DNA of 20,941 nucleotides, from contig BQXS01010000.1 of NCBI GenBank assembly GCA_024181965.1, positions 4,158-25,098 on the forward strand. The letters run 5' to 3'. Source of the DNA: Aduncisulcus paluster (lineage: Eukaryota; Fornicata). Positions 1-9,588 of this stretch are shown piece after piece. A program made the position numbers and the translations under genes. The notes beneath the pieces were generated by a model that was not told where the DNA came from, did no database searches, and saw nothing but the letters and a program-made list of their open reading frames with translations. How positions within the stretch are numbered: the stretch's first letter is position 1; every line of letters starts with the position of its first letter.

Positions 1-3000
1 AACAGCCCATCTCATTTATTTCTCAACCGCAACTTTCTGGATCAACTGAATTGGCCAGAGCCAAAGAAATTGCGTATCTACCGTCATCAAAGAACAAATA
101 CCCTGAAAATGGTCCTATAAGAGGTCATTTACTTCTTAATACAGACACTGGAATGTTTGTGGTGAAGAAAAAAACCTTTAGGAAAGGTCATCCGACTCGT
201 AAAGGTGGTTGGAGTGGAGATTTCTTGAATTTTATGCCCAAAGATATTGGAGTTTCCAGTCATCAGCAACATCTTGTTTATTGCAATCGAGAAGTATGGA
301 TTAGTTATTCTAATCGTTATTTATGCAGTTTTCCAATTAATACCCCAACTCCAAAACAAACATGTTCAATTTCATTGCCCAGCAATGTTATATCTCTTAA
401 TTCAGGTCTTATAACGCCTAATTATGATGTTGATGATGAAGTTTACAAATATTATTATGACAGTGTTTCGAGAGTAACTTCACGCCCAGAATCAGCCTTA
501 GACGGATCTCTTGACCCCTTAATCGTTAAATTCAAGACTAAAACGGGCGGATCAAAAGCTAGAGCGCCTTTACCCAAACCAAACACTCCAATCCTTTTGG
601 TTCATGATGGTAGTAATAGGATCCACACAATTAACACTAAAACACATTCATTATTGTATACTTTAACACTCAAACGTGATTCAAAAGTTGCCAAAACATA
701 TGGAAAAACAAAGGGACCTTACGAGAGTATTTTTGCTGCTATTGCTGTAACTTCTGGCATATTTGCAATTGTAACTAACAAATATGTTTATTTACGTGAC
801 GTTTTGACTGGATCCCGCACAACCGGTCTGAGTGAAATTCCTATTCCAGCAAACACTGAAAATCCAATATCTGAAGCGCATTCTTACCCCCGTCCGGTGT
901 CAGTATGTGCTCAAAATGGTACATTATGTATTGGATATGATAACGGGGAAGTATGTGTTATGTATGAGAAGGAAAGGTCGTTTAAAAATGTTTTCCAGGT
1001 CTTCCCACGATCGATCATTGATGGAAGTGAATCTTCTGAATTAGAAAGACACGATGGGAAATATAGCCCTGTTTCATTCGATGTAGAGAGGAAAAAACGG
1101 GTTGATTCATCCGAATTCCCTTCTTTCCAACCTCAACGCTCCACACACATTCCATCGAGCCTTTCTGAGTCTATCTTGAGCGATCCATTGGTTTCAATGT
1201 GTCCAGATCTATCTTTACGACTAAATTCTGTCTTTCTCCTAGGTGGTTGTTTATGGTGCATTTCTCATGGAACCTACGGTCGTTCTCAGCATGCTCCATC
1301 TGTTTCTACAGTGAGTTCTGTGAGTATCATCCGTGCCATTGATCTCAAAACAGGAGTTTGTGTCCTTTGCGAACGTATAAAAGCTATATTATATGGGTCA
1401 ATACTAAATGAAACTCATTTGGCCATTTGGAGCTCAATCGGTCAATTATATGTTCTAAATGGACGCAAATGGGACGAGAAACAAGAAGAACTTATTAAAT
1501 CAACCATTATATCGACTCAAGATACAAAATTATCAAAAACGAGTCACGCTGTTGACAAAATTGACACTTCTCAACCAGAAAATGTCCAAAATCACGTATT
1601 TAGTTCGACTATTGACTTATCTCCGCATGAAACCATTGACAAACCAGTTGAATCCGACCGTTCCCAGGTTATTCAAGCCTTCCTTGATGGACCTTCGATT
1701 GAATCTAAGGAAGCTCAAAAAGATGCCGAAGAAGCCCAAATACGTGAAAGAATGAATGCTTTTCTTCATAAAGGAATTATTGGAAATAAGAAAGAGGAAG
1801 AAAAAGAAGAAGAAGAAGGAGATGATAGATTAGGTTCTTCCGGTCTCTTTTTGGCTCAGAACAATCCAAAAATAGAAATATCTCCATCTTCTTCGAAAAA
1901 AGATGAAGAACTGGATCATCATATTACAAAGTATCATGAAATCTCACCCTCTGATGAAAATTGGAGAAATCACGGCGATATCGTTGTTTCGGTTACCAGT
2001 AGATCCGCCATTTTCACTCCTGTTGTCCACCCACCTCGAACTCCCATTTTCCATTGTTCTTTAGCTCCGATATGTCAAGAGATGGAAGAAGAAGTATCTG
2101 CCACCGAATTCGACTCAGACACATCAGAATCCAGCGTTGTTTCCATTCACTCGTCGAATGCAGTGACAAAAGATCAGAATAGGAATGAAACGTTTGAAAT
2201 GGAAAGAATTGGAATGGATTCTGATCGGCAGATGGGTTCCATACCATTACGTTCTTCACTTTCCCTCCCTATATCTCATCATTCTTCTCACAATTCTAAT
2301 AATAGAACATCTTCATGCATAGTTTCTGGGTCCTCTTCCTCTTCTTCCTCTTCCTCTTCCTCTTCTTCTTCCTTACAACATATTAGTGGAGGGCTTGGTG
2401 CAAGTATTGTCAGAACTCCTGTACCAACGTCACATTTAGCCCAGAACAACACTTATTCTTTGGTTGCTCATGAAGAACAAAGCAGTCAACATTCTCCATC
2501 TTATTCGAGATCTGCATCTAATTCGAAATCAGTGCCACCGAAATCCAATCTATTTTTAGAACAACAACCGAAACATCAAGAAATGTCCATTGCTGATCTG
2601 ATTATTGGTGGTTCGGAACATCAAAAAGAAGAAGAAGAAGAAATTTCGATGTCCATAACAACGACCAGTCCAAGACATAACCCTATAGATAAACAAGATT
2701 CTCATAATATGATCTGTTTTCCAAAACATGTGGCGGAAGATATTTATAAAGATCTTGATGACAGTCTCATGGAACGTGAAATTCTTGCCGAAGAAAGGAA
2801 ATCCTTGGAAAAATGTGCCCGAGAAGTCGAACAAAAAGCCGATTCTTTGCGCATTTTGGTCAAATCTTTTCAAGAAAAGTCAAAAAAATTAGAAAACGAA
2901 CGACTATTATTAGAAACTGAGAAAAACAATGTGAAATTTGAAAAAAGTGAGCTCGAAAAAAGTCAACGTGAGCTCGAAACGCTTAAAAAGGAATTGCTTG

Positions 3001-3944
3001 AAAAAAGAAAGGAACAAATAGAAGAGGAAGAGGAAGAGGAAGAGGAAAGAGAGAAAGAAGATATTCAAATGACTTCTGATCTAATTTTAGGAGCAGACGT
3101 CGAAGAAATCAAGAAAGAACTTGAAGAAACACAACGGTTACTTGCACAATCAATTGAAGAAAAAGATAAATTTTCTGTTTCTCTGAAAGAAAAAGAGATT
3201 TTGCATTCCCAGGTTTGTTCCGAATTAGAAAAGACCAAAAAAATTCAATTTTCTCAGCTTACTAAATATAGCGAACTTCAAACCGGATACAGCGACATTG
3301 TTGAAACTCACAAAGAAGTTTGTACTGCTCTCGAAGATGTGACTGAACAGCTACAGCAAAAGGAACAGGAATGGCATGAAAAAGAACAAAAGTGGCACGA
3401 AAAAGAAAAAGAATGGCAAGCGAAAATATCATTATTCGATTCAAAAATTCAGAAAACTCAAGACACAGAAGAAGCTAATTTGCATTTAGTTTCTCAGCTC
3501 AAAAATCAACTTGAGAAAGAAAAAGAGTTGAGGAAAAAATCAGAAGCTCAATGTGAAGAAGAGGTAAAAGAAAAAATGGATGAAATATCGATGCTCAATG
3601 ATATAATTGCCACTTTGAAGAAAGAAAAAGAAGTCAGAGAAGTTAGAGAAAAAGAAGTAATGGAAGAAATGAACGAAACAACCGATAAAAGTTCTTCAGG
3701 TGGATCTTCAAGTCCAAAAATACTTATTGAAGAAATTGAGAAAAGAAGAGCTGCAGAAGACGAATGCCAAAGATTGTCAACAACAATTATCTCTCTCAAA
3801 GATCAAATCCAAAAATCTGATCAAAAATATAGAAGGCGGGTTAAAACTGTTGAAAATGAAGTGAAACTACGCATGTCAGAAATTTCAGAATTAAAAGGTA
3901 AAATTAAGAAATTAATGGAAATAATTACAAAAAGCATCGAATAA
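1..3944 (+). CDS. Propeller-like plus coiled-coil protein, 5' end outside window
   Basis: The frame is open from the first full codon at 3-5 with no stop before it, so the gene starts left of the window. The TTG at 51 is an ordinary Leu codon. About 1313 residues are visible, ending in TAA. Roughly nt 100-1480 code for short beta-strand-like blocks with recurring phrases such as LLVHDGSNRIHTINTKTHS, LCIGYDNGEVCVMY and HLAIWSSIGQLYVLNG, which suggest a WD40-like beta-propeller without clear GH/WD signatures. Nt 1480-2740 are polar and disordered, with a Glu/Lys stretch (~1790-1830) and a run of 14 Ser (2331-2372). Nt 2750-3940 are Glu/Lys/Leu-rich coiled coil with a second poly-Glu tract (~3018-3052) and three Trp spaced exactly seven residues apart (codons at 3372, 3393, 3414). 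I do not recognise an orthologue. The architecture suggests a scaffold, tether or cytoskeletal protein (inference). The open frame is certain; the function is unknown. Confidence 0.9.
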   Translation, partial: QPISFISQPQLSGSTELARAKEIAYLPSSKNKYPENGPIRGHLLLNTDTGMFVVKKKTFRKGHPTRKGGWSGDFLNFMPKDIGVSSHQQHLVYCNREVWISYSNRYLCSFPINTPTPKQTCSISLPSNVISLNSGLITPNYDVDDEVYKYYYDSVSRVTSRPESALDGSLDPLIVKFKTKTGGSKARAPLPKPNTPILLVHDGSNRIHTINTKTHSLLYTLTLKRDSKVAKTYGKTKGPYESIFAAIAVTSGIFAIVTNKYVYLRDVLTGSRTTGLSEIPIPANTENPISEAHSYPRPVSVCAQNGTLCIGYDNGEVCVMYEKERSFKNVFQVFPRSIIDGSESSELERHDGKYSPVSFDVERKKRVDSSEFPSFQPQRSTHIPSSLSESILSDPLVSMCPDLSLRLNSVFLLGGCLWCISHGTYGRSQHAPSVSTVSSVSIIRAIDLKTGVCVLCERIKAILYGSILNETHLAIWSSIGQLYVLNGRKWDEKQEELIKSTIISTQDTKLSKTSHAVDKIDTSQPENVQNHVFSSTIDLSPHETIDKPVESDRSQVIQAFLDGPSIESKEAQKDAEEAQIRERMNAFLHKGIIGNKKEEEKEEEEGDDRLGSSGLFLAQNNPKIEISPSSSKKDEELDHHITKYHEISPSDENWRNHGDIVVSVTSRSAIFTPVVHPPRTPIFHCSLAPICQEMEEEVSATEFDSDTSESSVVSIHSSNAVTKDQNRNETFEMERIGMDSDRQMGSIPLRSSLSLPISHHSSHNSNNRTSSCIVSGSSSSSSSSSSSSSSLQHISGGLGASIVRTPVPTSHLAQNNTYSLVAHEEQSSQHSPSYSRSASNSKSVPPKSNLFLEQQPKHQEMSIADLIIGGSEHQKEEEEEISMSITTTSPRHNPIDKQDSHNMICFPKHVAEDIYKDLDDSLMEREILAEERKSLEKCAREVEQKADSLRILVKSFQEKSKKLENERLLLETEKNNVKFEKSELEKSQRELETLKKELLEKRKEQIEEEEEEEEEREKEDIQMTSDLILGADVEEIKKELEETQRLLAQSIEEKDKFSVSLKEKEILHSQVCSELEKTKKIQFSQLTKYSELQTGYSDIVETHKEVCTALEDVTEQLQQKEQEWHEKEQKWHEKEKEWQAKISLFDSKIQKTQDTEEANLHLVSQLKNQLEKEKELRKKSEAQCEEEVKEKMDEISMLNDIIATLKKEKEVREVREKEVMEEMNETTDKSSSGGSSSPKILIEEIEKRRAAEDECQRLSTTIISLKDQIQKSDQKYRRRVKTVENEVKLRMSEISELKGKIKKLMEIITKSIE
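2331..2372 (+). repeat. Poly-Ser tract of mixed TCT/TCC codons
   Basis: Fourteen consecutive Ser codons, a mix of TCT and TCC in an irregular TCTTCC hexamer pattern, lie inside the disordered middle of the left-edge gene. The interrupted codon pattern and position in a linker suggest a slippage-derived microsatellite tolerated in frame. Confidence 0.85.
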
Positions 3945-4531
3945 ATAAAAATGTCAGATTTAATCTAAATATCTCAAGATTTTGTACAGTCAATATTTTA
4001 CAAATTCATAAGCATTAATAATATCTATTTTTAGATAATTTAAAAATATTATTTAGTATATGATTATTTACAAAATTATTAAAATTAATATATAATTTAT
4101 TTATAAAAGGAATAATTAATTCATCTATTTTTAGATTTTAAATGGTTATATGGCACTGAGAGATGTAAACAAAATGACAATTGTAATTTTGAGTGTTTTG
4201 TTAATCATATATTCAAGATAATAGGTAAAATTAAATTTATTCTAACGAATTAACGTCGAATTTTCATTTTTGTTCAGAACTCAGGGTCACATCATAATAT
4301 ATCAAGAAATATTACATAATTTGCAACTCATAAACGGTATTAATGATCGGAATTATCATTAAATAATATCAAAAACTCTAGATTCGCAAGATCTGATGGA
4401 TTGTTCAAAAAAATGTAATGTGTTTTGAATTCGAAGGTAATCTGAATTTCATTCTAATTCTCTCATGATAATTTCACAAATGCTTCTTTGCCTGTATTCT
4501 GCTTATACATATATAACCTTTTCTTCTTGTT
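3945..4531. other. AT-rich intergenic gap with a duplicated hairpin
   Basis: Gap between two + strand genes. Right after the stop of the upstream gene, AATAAA-like sequence overlaps and follows the TAA (3943-3952), which could serve polyadenylation, but its use in this organism is unknown. The only structured feature I see is a 14-nt hairpin occurring twice exactly 100 nt apart. A TATA-like stretch (about 4506-4516) sits about 20 nt before the next ATG. I see no RNA gene or coding frame. Confidence 0.6.
4023..4136. repeat. Two copies of a 14-nt hairpin, 100 nt apart
   Basis: ATCTATTTTTAGAT occurs at 4023-4036 and again, identical, at 4123-4136. Each copy is itself an inverted repeat: arms ATCTA and TAGAT around a TTTT loop. 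Flanks are loosely similar (ATTAAT or AATTAAT before, TTTAAA/TTTTAAA after), hinting at a duplicated block of about 30 nt. Both lie in the presumed 3' flank of the left-edge gene. Role unknown; such matches are easier to get by chance in AT-rich DNA. Confidence 0.6.
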
Positions 4532-5809
4532 ATGTACCCGTTAAGTCATATTCCTCCCTCATATTCTCTTGATAACCGCCATAATTTTGCTTTTGCATTT
4601 TCCTTTAAAAAGTGTTCTGAATCATTCATTGAGAAGAATCAATCTGTGTTTCAATGTCACCGCCTTGATGTTATTTCTAGAGCTTTGAAACATTTTCACC
4701 TTCATCCAATTGAGATTGTCTGTCGTTTTATTAGGCTTGTTGGTACATCCAAACACTGTATGCTATTAATTCAACCCATTTTTGCCTCACTTTCTGCCGA
4801 AGAGAGTTATATTCTTGATACAGCCATTTTCCAATTCATTCATAAAGAATTAGGAGGCAAAGAGTATTTCATTTCCACAAAAATTGTAACTCCTGAATTT
4901 TTTATTTGTTTTCAACTCCCCTTTGCCTGCCAACGTATTAGGAAGATTATTTCTGCTAAGCACCGTCACTATTTTGTTTTGCGTTCTGATATGTCTTCTC
5001 CTGTCAGCACCCAATCTTATGTAGTTGGTGTGGGTCGGGCCAGTGAAGTAAGTGAACTCGAAGCTGAGCTTGGAGCCCCTGTCCAGATCAATCAATGCCC
5101 TGCCATGCCAAATACATTTGATGCCAAGATGTTCGTCTCCCCTTATTCCCCCCCGGCCATTATATTGCCCAGTGAGATCCACGATCGTCATTTCCACCCT
5201 CAACCCCCTTTCTATTCTTCCATGCCTTATCTTCCTCATGCTTCTCATCACCAACACCATTACACTGCTCCTCCTCCCATCATTCCACAACAATATTCCC
5301 ATATCCCTGAGACTGGAAGGACTTCTATTGGATATTCTCACCAAGCTCCCCCGTCTTTCCAAGCCCAAGCCCAAGCCCAATCCCAATCTGCCCGAGTTCC
5401 TGGAGCTTCCACTGTTCCCTCTCTGATTCAGCATCACCCAATGCACTCTGAGCTCCGTCAGCCAGCCTTTGGAGATGATATGTTCACACTGCCAGAATAT
5501 TTGTTACCCTCTTCCTCTTCCTCTTCCTCTGCTCTTCCTTCCTCTCCCAAGCTGAATCTATTACCAAGAACCCTGTCGACTTCTTCAGCTTCTTCATCGA
5601 GTCGTTCTCTTCCTGGGATGGGCGATCAGCATCACGAATCACCAATTCACGCTGTTCCTTCCTCTTCTTCTTCCTCTTCCTTGGGGCCTGAAAGGTTTTC
5701 TTCAAGATCTTCTTCAGAGGCATCTATAGGCCATTTCGATCCAACGAAAGTCTCTTCCTCTTCTTCTTCTTCTTCTTCACATCAATTGTTCGTGTATGAT
5801 GGATTTTAA
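4532..5809 (+). CDS. Ser/Pro/His-rich low-complexity protein, unrecognised N-terminal region
   Basis: A 425-residue protein. The ATG at 4532 is the first after an in-frame TAA at 4514 and has G at -3. Residues 1-165 look folded, with alternating hydrophobic and polar helices such as HRLDVISRALKHFHLHP and SLSAEESYILDTAIFQFIHK, ending near HYFVLRSDMSS. The rest is disordered: Pro/Tyr/His clusters, a Gln-Ala repeat (AQAQAQSQ, near 5365-5387) and four Ser runs (near 5510-5530, 5580-5610, 5660-5680, 5752-5778). The coding strand is strongly pyrimidine-rich, unlike the purine-rich + strand genes on either side, and leaves a long shadow frame on the opposite strand (4850-5446). I do not recognise a family. 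Such tails are common in RNA-binding, transcription and condensate-forming proteins, which is only a guess at role. Confidence 0.8.
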   Translation: MYPLSHIPPSYSLDNRHNFAFAFSFKKCSESFIEKNQSVFQCHRLDVISRALKHFHLHPIEIVCRFIRLVGTSKHCMLLIQPIFASLSAEESYILDTAIFQFIHKELGGKEYFISTKIVTPEFFICFQLPFACQRIRKIISAKHRHYFVLRSDMSSPVSTQSYVVGVGRASEVSELEAELGAPVQINQCPAMPNTFDAKMFVSPYSPPAIILPSEIHDRHFHPQPPFYSSMPYLPHASHHQHHYTAPPPIIPQQYSHIPETGRTSIGYSHQAPPSFQAQAQAQSQSARVPGASTVPSLIQHHPMHSELRQPAFGDDMFTLPEYLLPSSSSSSSALPSSPKLNLLPRTLSTSSASSSSRSLPGMGDQHHESPIHAVPSSSSSSSLGPERFSSRSSSEASIGHFDPTKVSSSSSSSSSHQLFVYDGF

Positions 5810-6940
5810 AAGGTTATTATTTATTATATTATTTATTTTCTTCGTTTTGATTCTTTGTTCTCAACATGCCAAATCCCAAAAACTGGCAAAATTCCAATAA
5901 TTTATTTTTTAATGACTGGACCTTGATATTTTTTCATATTTTATTCTATTTCGATCTCCTTTCTTAATTGGTGTTTTTTTTTTTTTTTTTTTTTTTTTTT
6001 CAAATATTTTCAAAGGTTTTATTGTTTTGGCTATTTGTAAAGGAGAGTTACCGGAAAAATATCAATACAAATCACTTATTTTTGTGTTTTAATTTACTAT
6101 ATTTCGTTCAGATTTCAAACAAACTTTTGTCGAGCTAAACATCTTGCTTAAAGCTTATTTTTATTTCTATTTTTCTTTATTTACGTTATTAAAAAGCTCA
6201 CAAATGGTTTGTGATATTAATATGCTTTCAATTATCGGTTTTATATTTATTCTGAAATTTCTATATTCCTAAAACAATAATTTATGTATTCACTTATATG
6301 ATGTATCTTATTTAATCTTTTTCAATGCCATTTTATCGAAAAAAACGTGAATATTTTTATAATTATTAACAAAATATCAAACTTGTTGTAAATAATATTT
6401 ATACCAGTTTAAATGGCATTTCCTCGTATTCTTAAACAATCATTAGTATTATTTTATATTTTCCACTTAGTAAATACTTTTCAAAGTTGAGAACTCGGTC
6501 TCTTTTTTGGTGATTAGGAATCGGATTTGCGCCAATGTGAAACAAAAGGATAGTTCATGAAAAGTATTTATTAATATTGCAACAATATCGAAAATTATAA
6601 ATATTCTATCACCTTATTATACCATTTCTCAAACAGAATAACAACTTTGATCCGACCTATAAAAAGTACCCAAAAGAGTGAAAAAATAAAACGTTTAACA
6701 AAAACCCCGTAAACGTATTCTTATTTTTGTTTCAATTTATTATCATATATTCCCATACAAAATGATTAACGAGAGAATGGAGTGAAAATTTTGTCTTTTC
6801 ATTATTTTTGTTGCAATTTCAAAAAGGCATCAGGAAAGGGTTCAATTATTTCATAATTTATAACTCAACTATCTTGAATATTACCAAATATCATCGATTA
6901 TTCATCAGACTCATTCAGTTATTCAAGAAATATACGAAAC
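5810..6940. other. 1.1-kb AT-rich gap without a gene
   Basis: Contains a 27-nt T run near its left end (5974-6000) and otherwise irregular AT-rich sequence with stops in all frames. No RNA gene, transposon end or conserved hairpin is evident. The right part is the presumed promoter of the NEK-like kinase gene; it has several TCA[TG]T-like motifs near 6890-6925, but these are too short to call an initiator. Confidence 0.6.
5974..6000. repeat. 27-nt homopolymer T tract
   Basis: Uninterrupted T run about 165 nt after the stop of the Ser-rich gene. It could be a slippage-grown tract, a nucleosome-excluding element, or the remains of an inserted poly(A) tail read on the opposite strand; no retrocopy sequence or target-site duplication is visible next to it. 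Its length may also be inexact in the assembly. Confidence 0.9.
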
Positions 6941-8569
6941 ATGTCGTTAAAAGATTTTAAAATACTAAATATCCTTGGTAAAGGAAGTTATGGAACAGTT
7001 TATCGAGCTATACGACATTCAGATTCAAAAGAATATGCCATAAAAGAAATTAATGTAAAATATATGTCAGATAAAGAAAGAGAGGAGTCATTAAATGAAG
7101 TTAGGGTCCTTGCATCAATCTATGACCCTCACGTGATCGCATATTTTGACTCATTTGCTGAAAAAGACAAATTATTTATTATTATGGAATATTCGCCAAA
7201 AGGAGATCTTAGCAAGCGAATCAAACAGAGGAAACTCTCAAGAAATCCATTTCCAGAGGATACAGTTTGGCTATTCTTCATCCAAATGTGCCTTGGGCTT
7301 CAAAGTTTACATAAAAAACATATTTTACATCGAGACTTAAAAAGCGCTAATATATTCATAAACGACGATAAAACTATTAAAATTGGTGACCTTGGTGTTG
7401 CCCGTGTTCTTAAAGGTAAAAATTCTCTTGCTAAAACCAGTATTGGAACCCCATATTATATATCACCGGAAATATGGAGAAATGTTCCATACGATGCTAA
7501 AAGCGATATATGGTCTCTCGGTTGTTTATTATACGAAATGTTAACATTTAAACATCCATTTGATGGTCGAGATATGCGCGGGTTGGCTCATGCGGTGTTA
7601 CAAGGGAAATATCACCCAATTCCGTCAAGATATTCACGTGAATTGGCATCTATCGTGGCTTGGTGTTTGCAAAGGGACTCTTCAAAGCGTCCGTCCATTG
7701 ATGAAATATTAGTCCATCCTGCCATTCGTTCAAGACTTTCCACTCTTCCTCTTTCGCCTTCCATAGTTGGATCCACCACTCCGCACTCATTGTGCCCCAC
7801 CATTAAACTTGGAAAACGTTTTGGGGCTGTCAGAGTCCGTGGCGAACCAATTCTTCGAGATGTGAAGCTTCCATCTCCTGCCTATGAAAAACGACGTAAA
7901 TACGAAGAAAGCATTCTTAAAGATTCACAGAGAGATCCCAAATGTTACTCTATTCCTTCCAGTTTTGATGGTTCCTTTGGGACAGATCGTAGCGACAGTA
8001 TATCTGTTAGTCTGAGTGGAAAAGACGGTTCTAGCCGTAAAAGTATCGGCAGCAGCGATGGACATTCCGGTTCTTCTGAATGTAAACAGCCCATTGACAG
8101 AAAAAAACCTCCCCCACAACCTATTAGTCGACCTTCAGCACGACCTATTAGGGGAAGTGGCATTTCTGTCGTTAACTACTCTCCAAGAGGGCGTGAAAAG
8201 AAAAAAGGTCAATATCACGACGTTAGAGATCCAAGTCGAGATGGTAAAGCTTATATTGGACATAGACATTATAAAAGAAGCGGATCTGGCGAACAGCAGG
8301 ATGAAATATACCGCCCAGTGATTCCTAAAGTTCCTCATCGTGCTCACAAACCATATGTTCGGTATTCTTCACGATCTGATCATGCCCAACAACAATCGGA
8401 GGCTGGTCCAGATTCTAGAATTCCGAGAGCTTTTGAAAAACACTCATATCACCATGGAAAAGATTTGAAACACCCACTTCCGCCTGTTCCCAGAGATCAA
8501 GCTAGTTGTCTTGTCCAAGGTCCTATTCGACCGAGAAGGAGGATGCCCTATGCTTATATGGGATATTAA
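6941..8569 (+). CDS. NEK-like Ser/Thr protein kinase
   Basis: 542 residues, starting at an ATG with A at -3 that directly opens the kinase domain. Domain ~6-265: glycine loop GKGSYG (13-18), ATP-anchoring K35 in YAIK, partner E53 in helix C, HRDLKSAN with catalytic D132, metal-binding D150 in DLG (in place of DFG, as in several NEKs), activation segment with T166, S167 and T170 before GTPYYISPE, then W191 in SDIWSLG. All catalytic residues are present, so it should be active. The sequence style (HRDLKSANIF, GTPYYISPEIW) fits the NIMA-related family, which in protists often acts at basal bodies, cilia and mitosis; that role is inferred. The tail (~270-542) is disordered and basic, with Ser/Arg and Pro-rich segments (KKPPPQPISRPSARP) and no coiled coil, unlike NEK1 or NEK2. 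Intronless; ends with TAA. Confidence 0.93.
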   Translation: MSLKDFKILNILGKGSYGTVYRAIRHSDSKEYAIKEINVKYMSDKEREESLNEVRVLASIYDPHVIAYFDSFAEKDKLFIIMEYSPKGDLSKRIKQRKLSRNPFPEDTVWLFFIQMCLGLQSLHKKHILHRDLKSANIFINDDKTIKIGDLGVARVLKGKNSLAKTSIGTPYYISPEIWRNVPYDAKSDIWSLGCLLYEMLTFKHPFDGRDMRGLAHAVLQGKYHPIPSRYSRELASIVAWCLQRDSSKRPSIDEILVHPAIRSRLSTLPLSPSIVGSTTPHSLCPTIKLGKRFGAVRVRGEPILRDVKLPSPAYEKRRKYEESILKDSQRDPKCYSIPSSFDGSFGTDRSDSISVSLSGKDGSSRKSIGSSDGHSGSSECKQPIDRKKPPPQPISRPSARPIRGSGISVVNYSPRGREKKKGQYHDVRDPSRDGKAYIGHRHYKRSGSGEQQDEIYRPVIPKVPHRAHKPYVRYSSRSDHAQQQSEAGPDSRIPRAFEKHSYHHGKDLKHPLPPVPRDQASCLVQGPIRPRRRMPYAYMGY

Positions 8570-9588
8570 TATGTCAAAAAAAGTCAATCAGTCAAAAAAA
8601 GTCAAGGAATATTGTCAAGAAGGGTCAAGGTTAAATGTTTAAACAAAAACATTGTTTCATGGAGGGGAAATCGATGATCAAAATCTAATTCTCAATCTTT
8701 TATATTAAATTTAAATGGGGAATATCTATTATATGCGTGTTTATTATGTTTTCCCTTTTTTTGATTGATATTTTATATATGCAAGATTTATGCTTCAATT
8801 TTCTTCCCATTGAATATTTATTTCGGTATTTTATCATATTTTCCTTTTATCTCAGAATAATCAGCAAGCTTTATTTGATTATTCTGGGGTCCTTTTTTTT
8901 TTTTTCTCAATATTTTGATAAAAGATCAATCAAACAAAGAAAAGAATTATTTCATATATAAACCATTCATTTTGATAATTCTAATCCATTATATTCACTA
9001 TAAATCAATTTAAATGCCTCGAAAATCAATCAAAGTGGAAATTCGCTAATATGTGATGAAATTCTGTTGTTCTACAATCAAATAGAATAAATATCATTAA
9101 ATATTTGTTATTATTATATATTATGGTGAAATTACGACAGGCTAAGTGCTGAATTATACCCAATACAACTATTGATGAAAAGACAACGATAACCACTGGT
9201 ATCTGGCAGATCATGTTGAAATTAATAGCACATATTAAATAAAATATAAACTTTTGAATGCATTTTAAACCATTGAATATGATGGTTCGGGCAAAAAATG
9301 ATAAAAAAATGAAATTGAGCTTTTTATAACACAAATTGGTGTTTATTTATAGGACGAAACAGGTTCTCGCTAAATTTTGATACATAAGATTTTACGATAA
9401 GTTGTCTCAGTAAAATTTGGGTTTAATTTGCGAGATTTTTAGGAGTTTTTTGGTCGAAAGAACTAAAAGCTTAGAATATTTACGGCATCTCAATTAATTC
9501 GTTTTAAGCATTATTATTCTTGTATTTGACAGTTATTTTGAATATAACATGTTCTAATACGTAAAAAAAAGAATTCGTAAGCTTACAT
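8570..9588. other. 1-kb convergent gap between kinase and 7TM genes
   Basis: Separates the 3' ends of a + and a - strand gene. It holds a pair of 15-nt direct repeats just after the kinase stop (8573-8605), a T run near 8890-8903, and otherwise AT-rich sequence. Two hydrophobic open stretches exist (8737-8961 +, 9026-9334 -), but neither begins with ATG and both have the Phe/Ile/Leu/Tyr-rich look of translated AT-rich noise. No RNA gene seen. Confidence 0.6.
8573..8605. repeat. Tandem 15-nt direct repeat after the kinase stop
   Basis: GTCAAAAAAAGTCAA is present at 8573-8587 and 8591-8605, an 18-nt period; two further GTCAAG motifs follow (8614-8632). It begins three nt after the TAA and so lies in the 3' UTR. 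GTCA recurs six times in about 60 nt, which could be a small satellite or a protein-binding cluster. Confidence 0.75.

Noticed and set aside
4850-5446. 198-residue open frame on the - strand
   Set aside because: It is the antisense shadow of the pyrimidine-rich gene, with a Gly/Leu/Arg composition produced by the complementary codons.
5974-6000. T27 run as the tail of a retrotransposed copy
   Set aside because: No adjacent element body, coding remnant or target-site duplication is visible.
6880-6940. Trichomonad-type initiator motifs before gene starts
   Set aside because: TCATT/TCAGT-like strings occur near several starts, but at varying distance and at a rate expected in this AT-rich sequence.
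8737-8961. Hydrophobic 74-residue open stretch on the + strand
   Set aside because: It begins with GTG, is Phe/Ile/Leu/Tyr-rich, and runs through a T tract; no sign of coding.
9026-9334. Hydrophobic 102-residue open stretch on the - strand
   Set aside because: It opens with TTG, has no good start, and its Ile/Phe/Asn content is what AT-rich noise gives. A decayed small membrane protein cannot be excluded.
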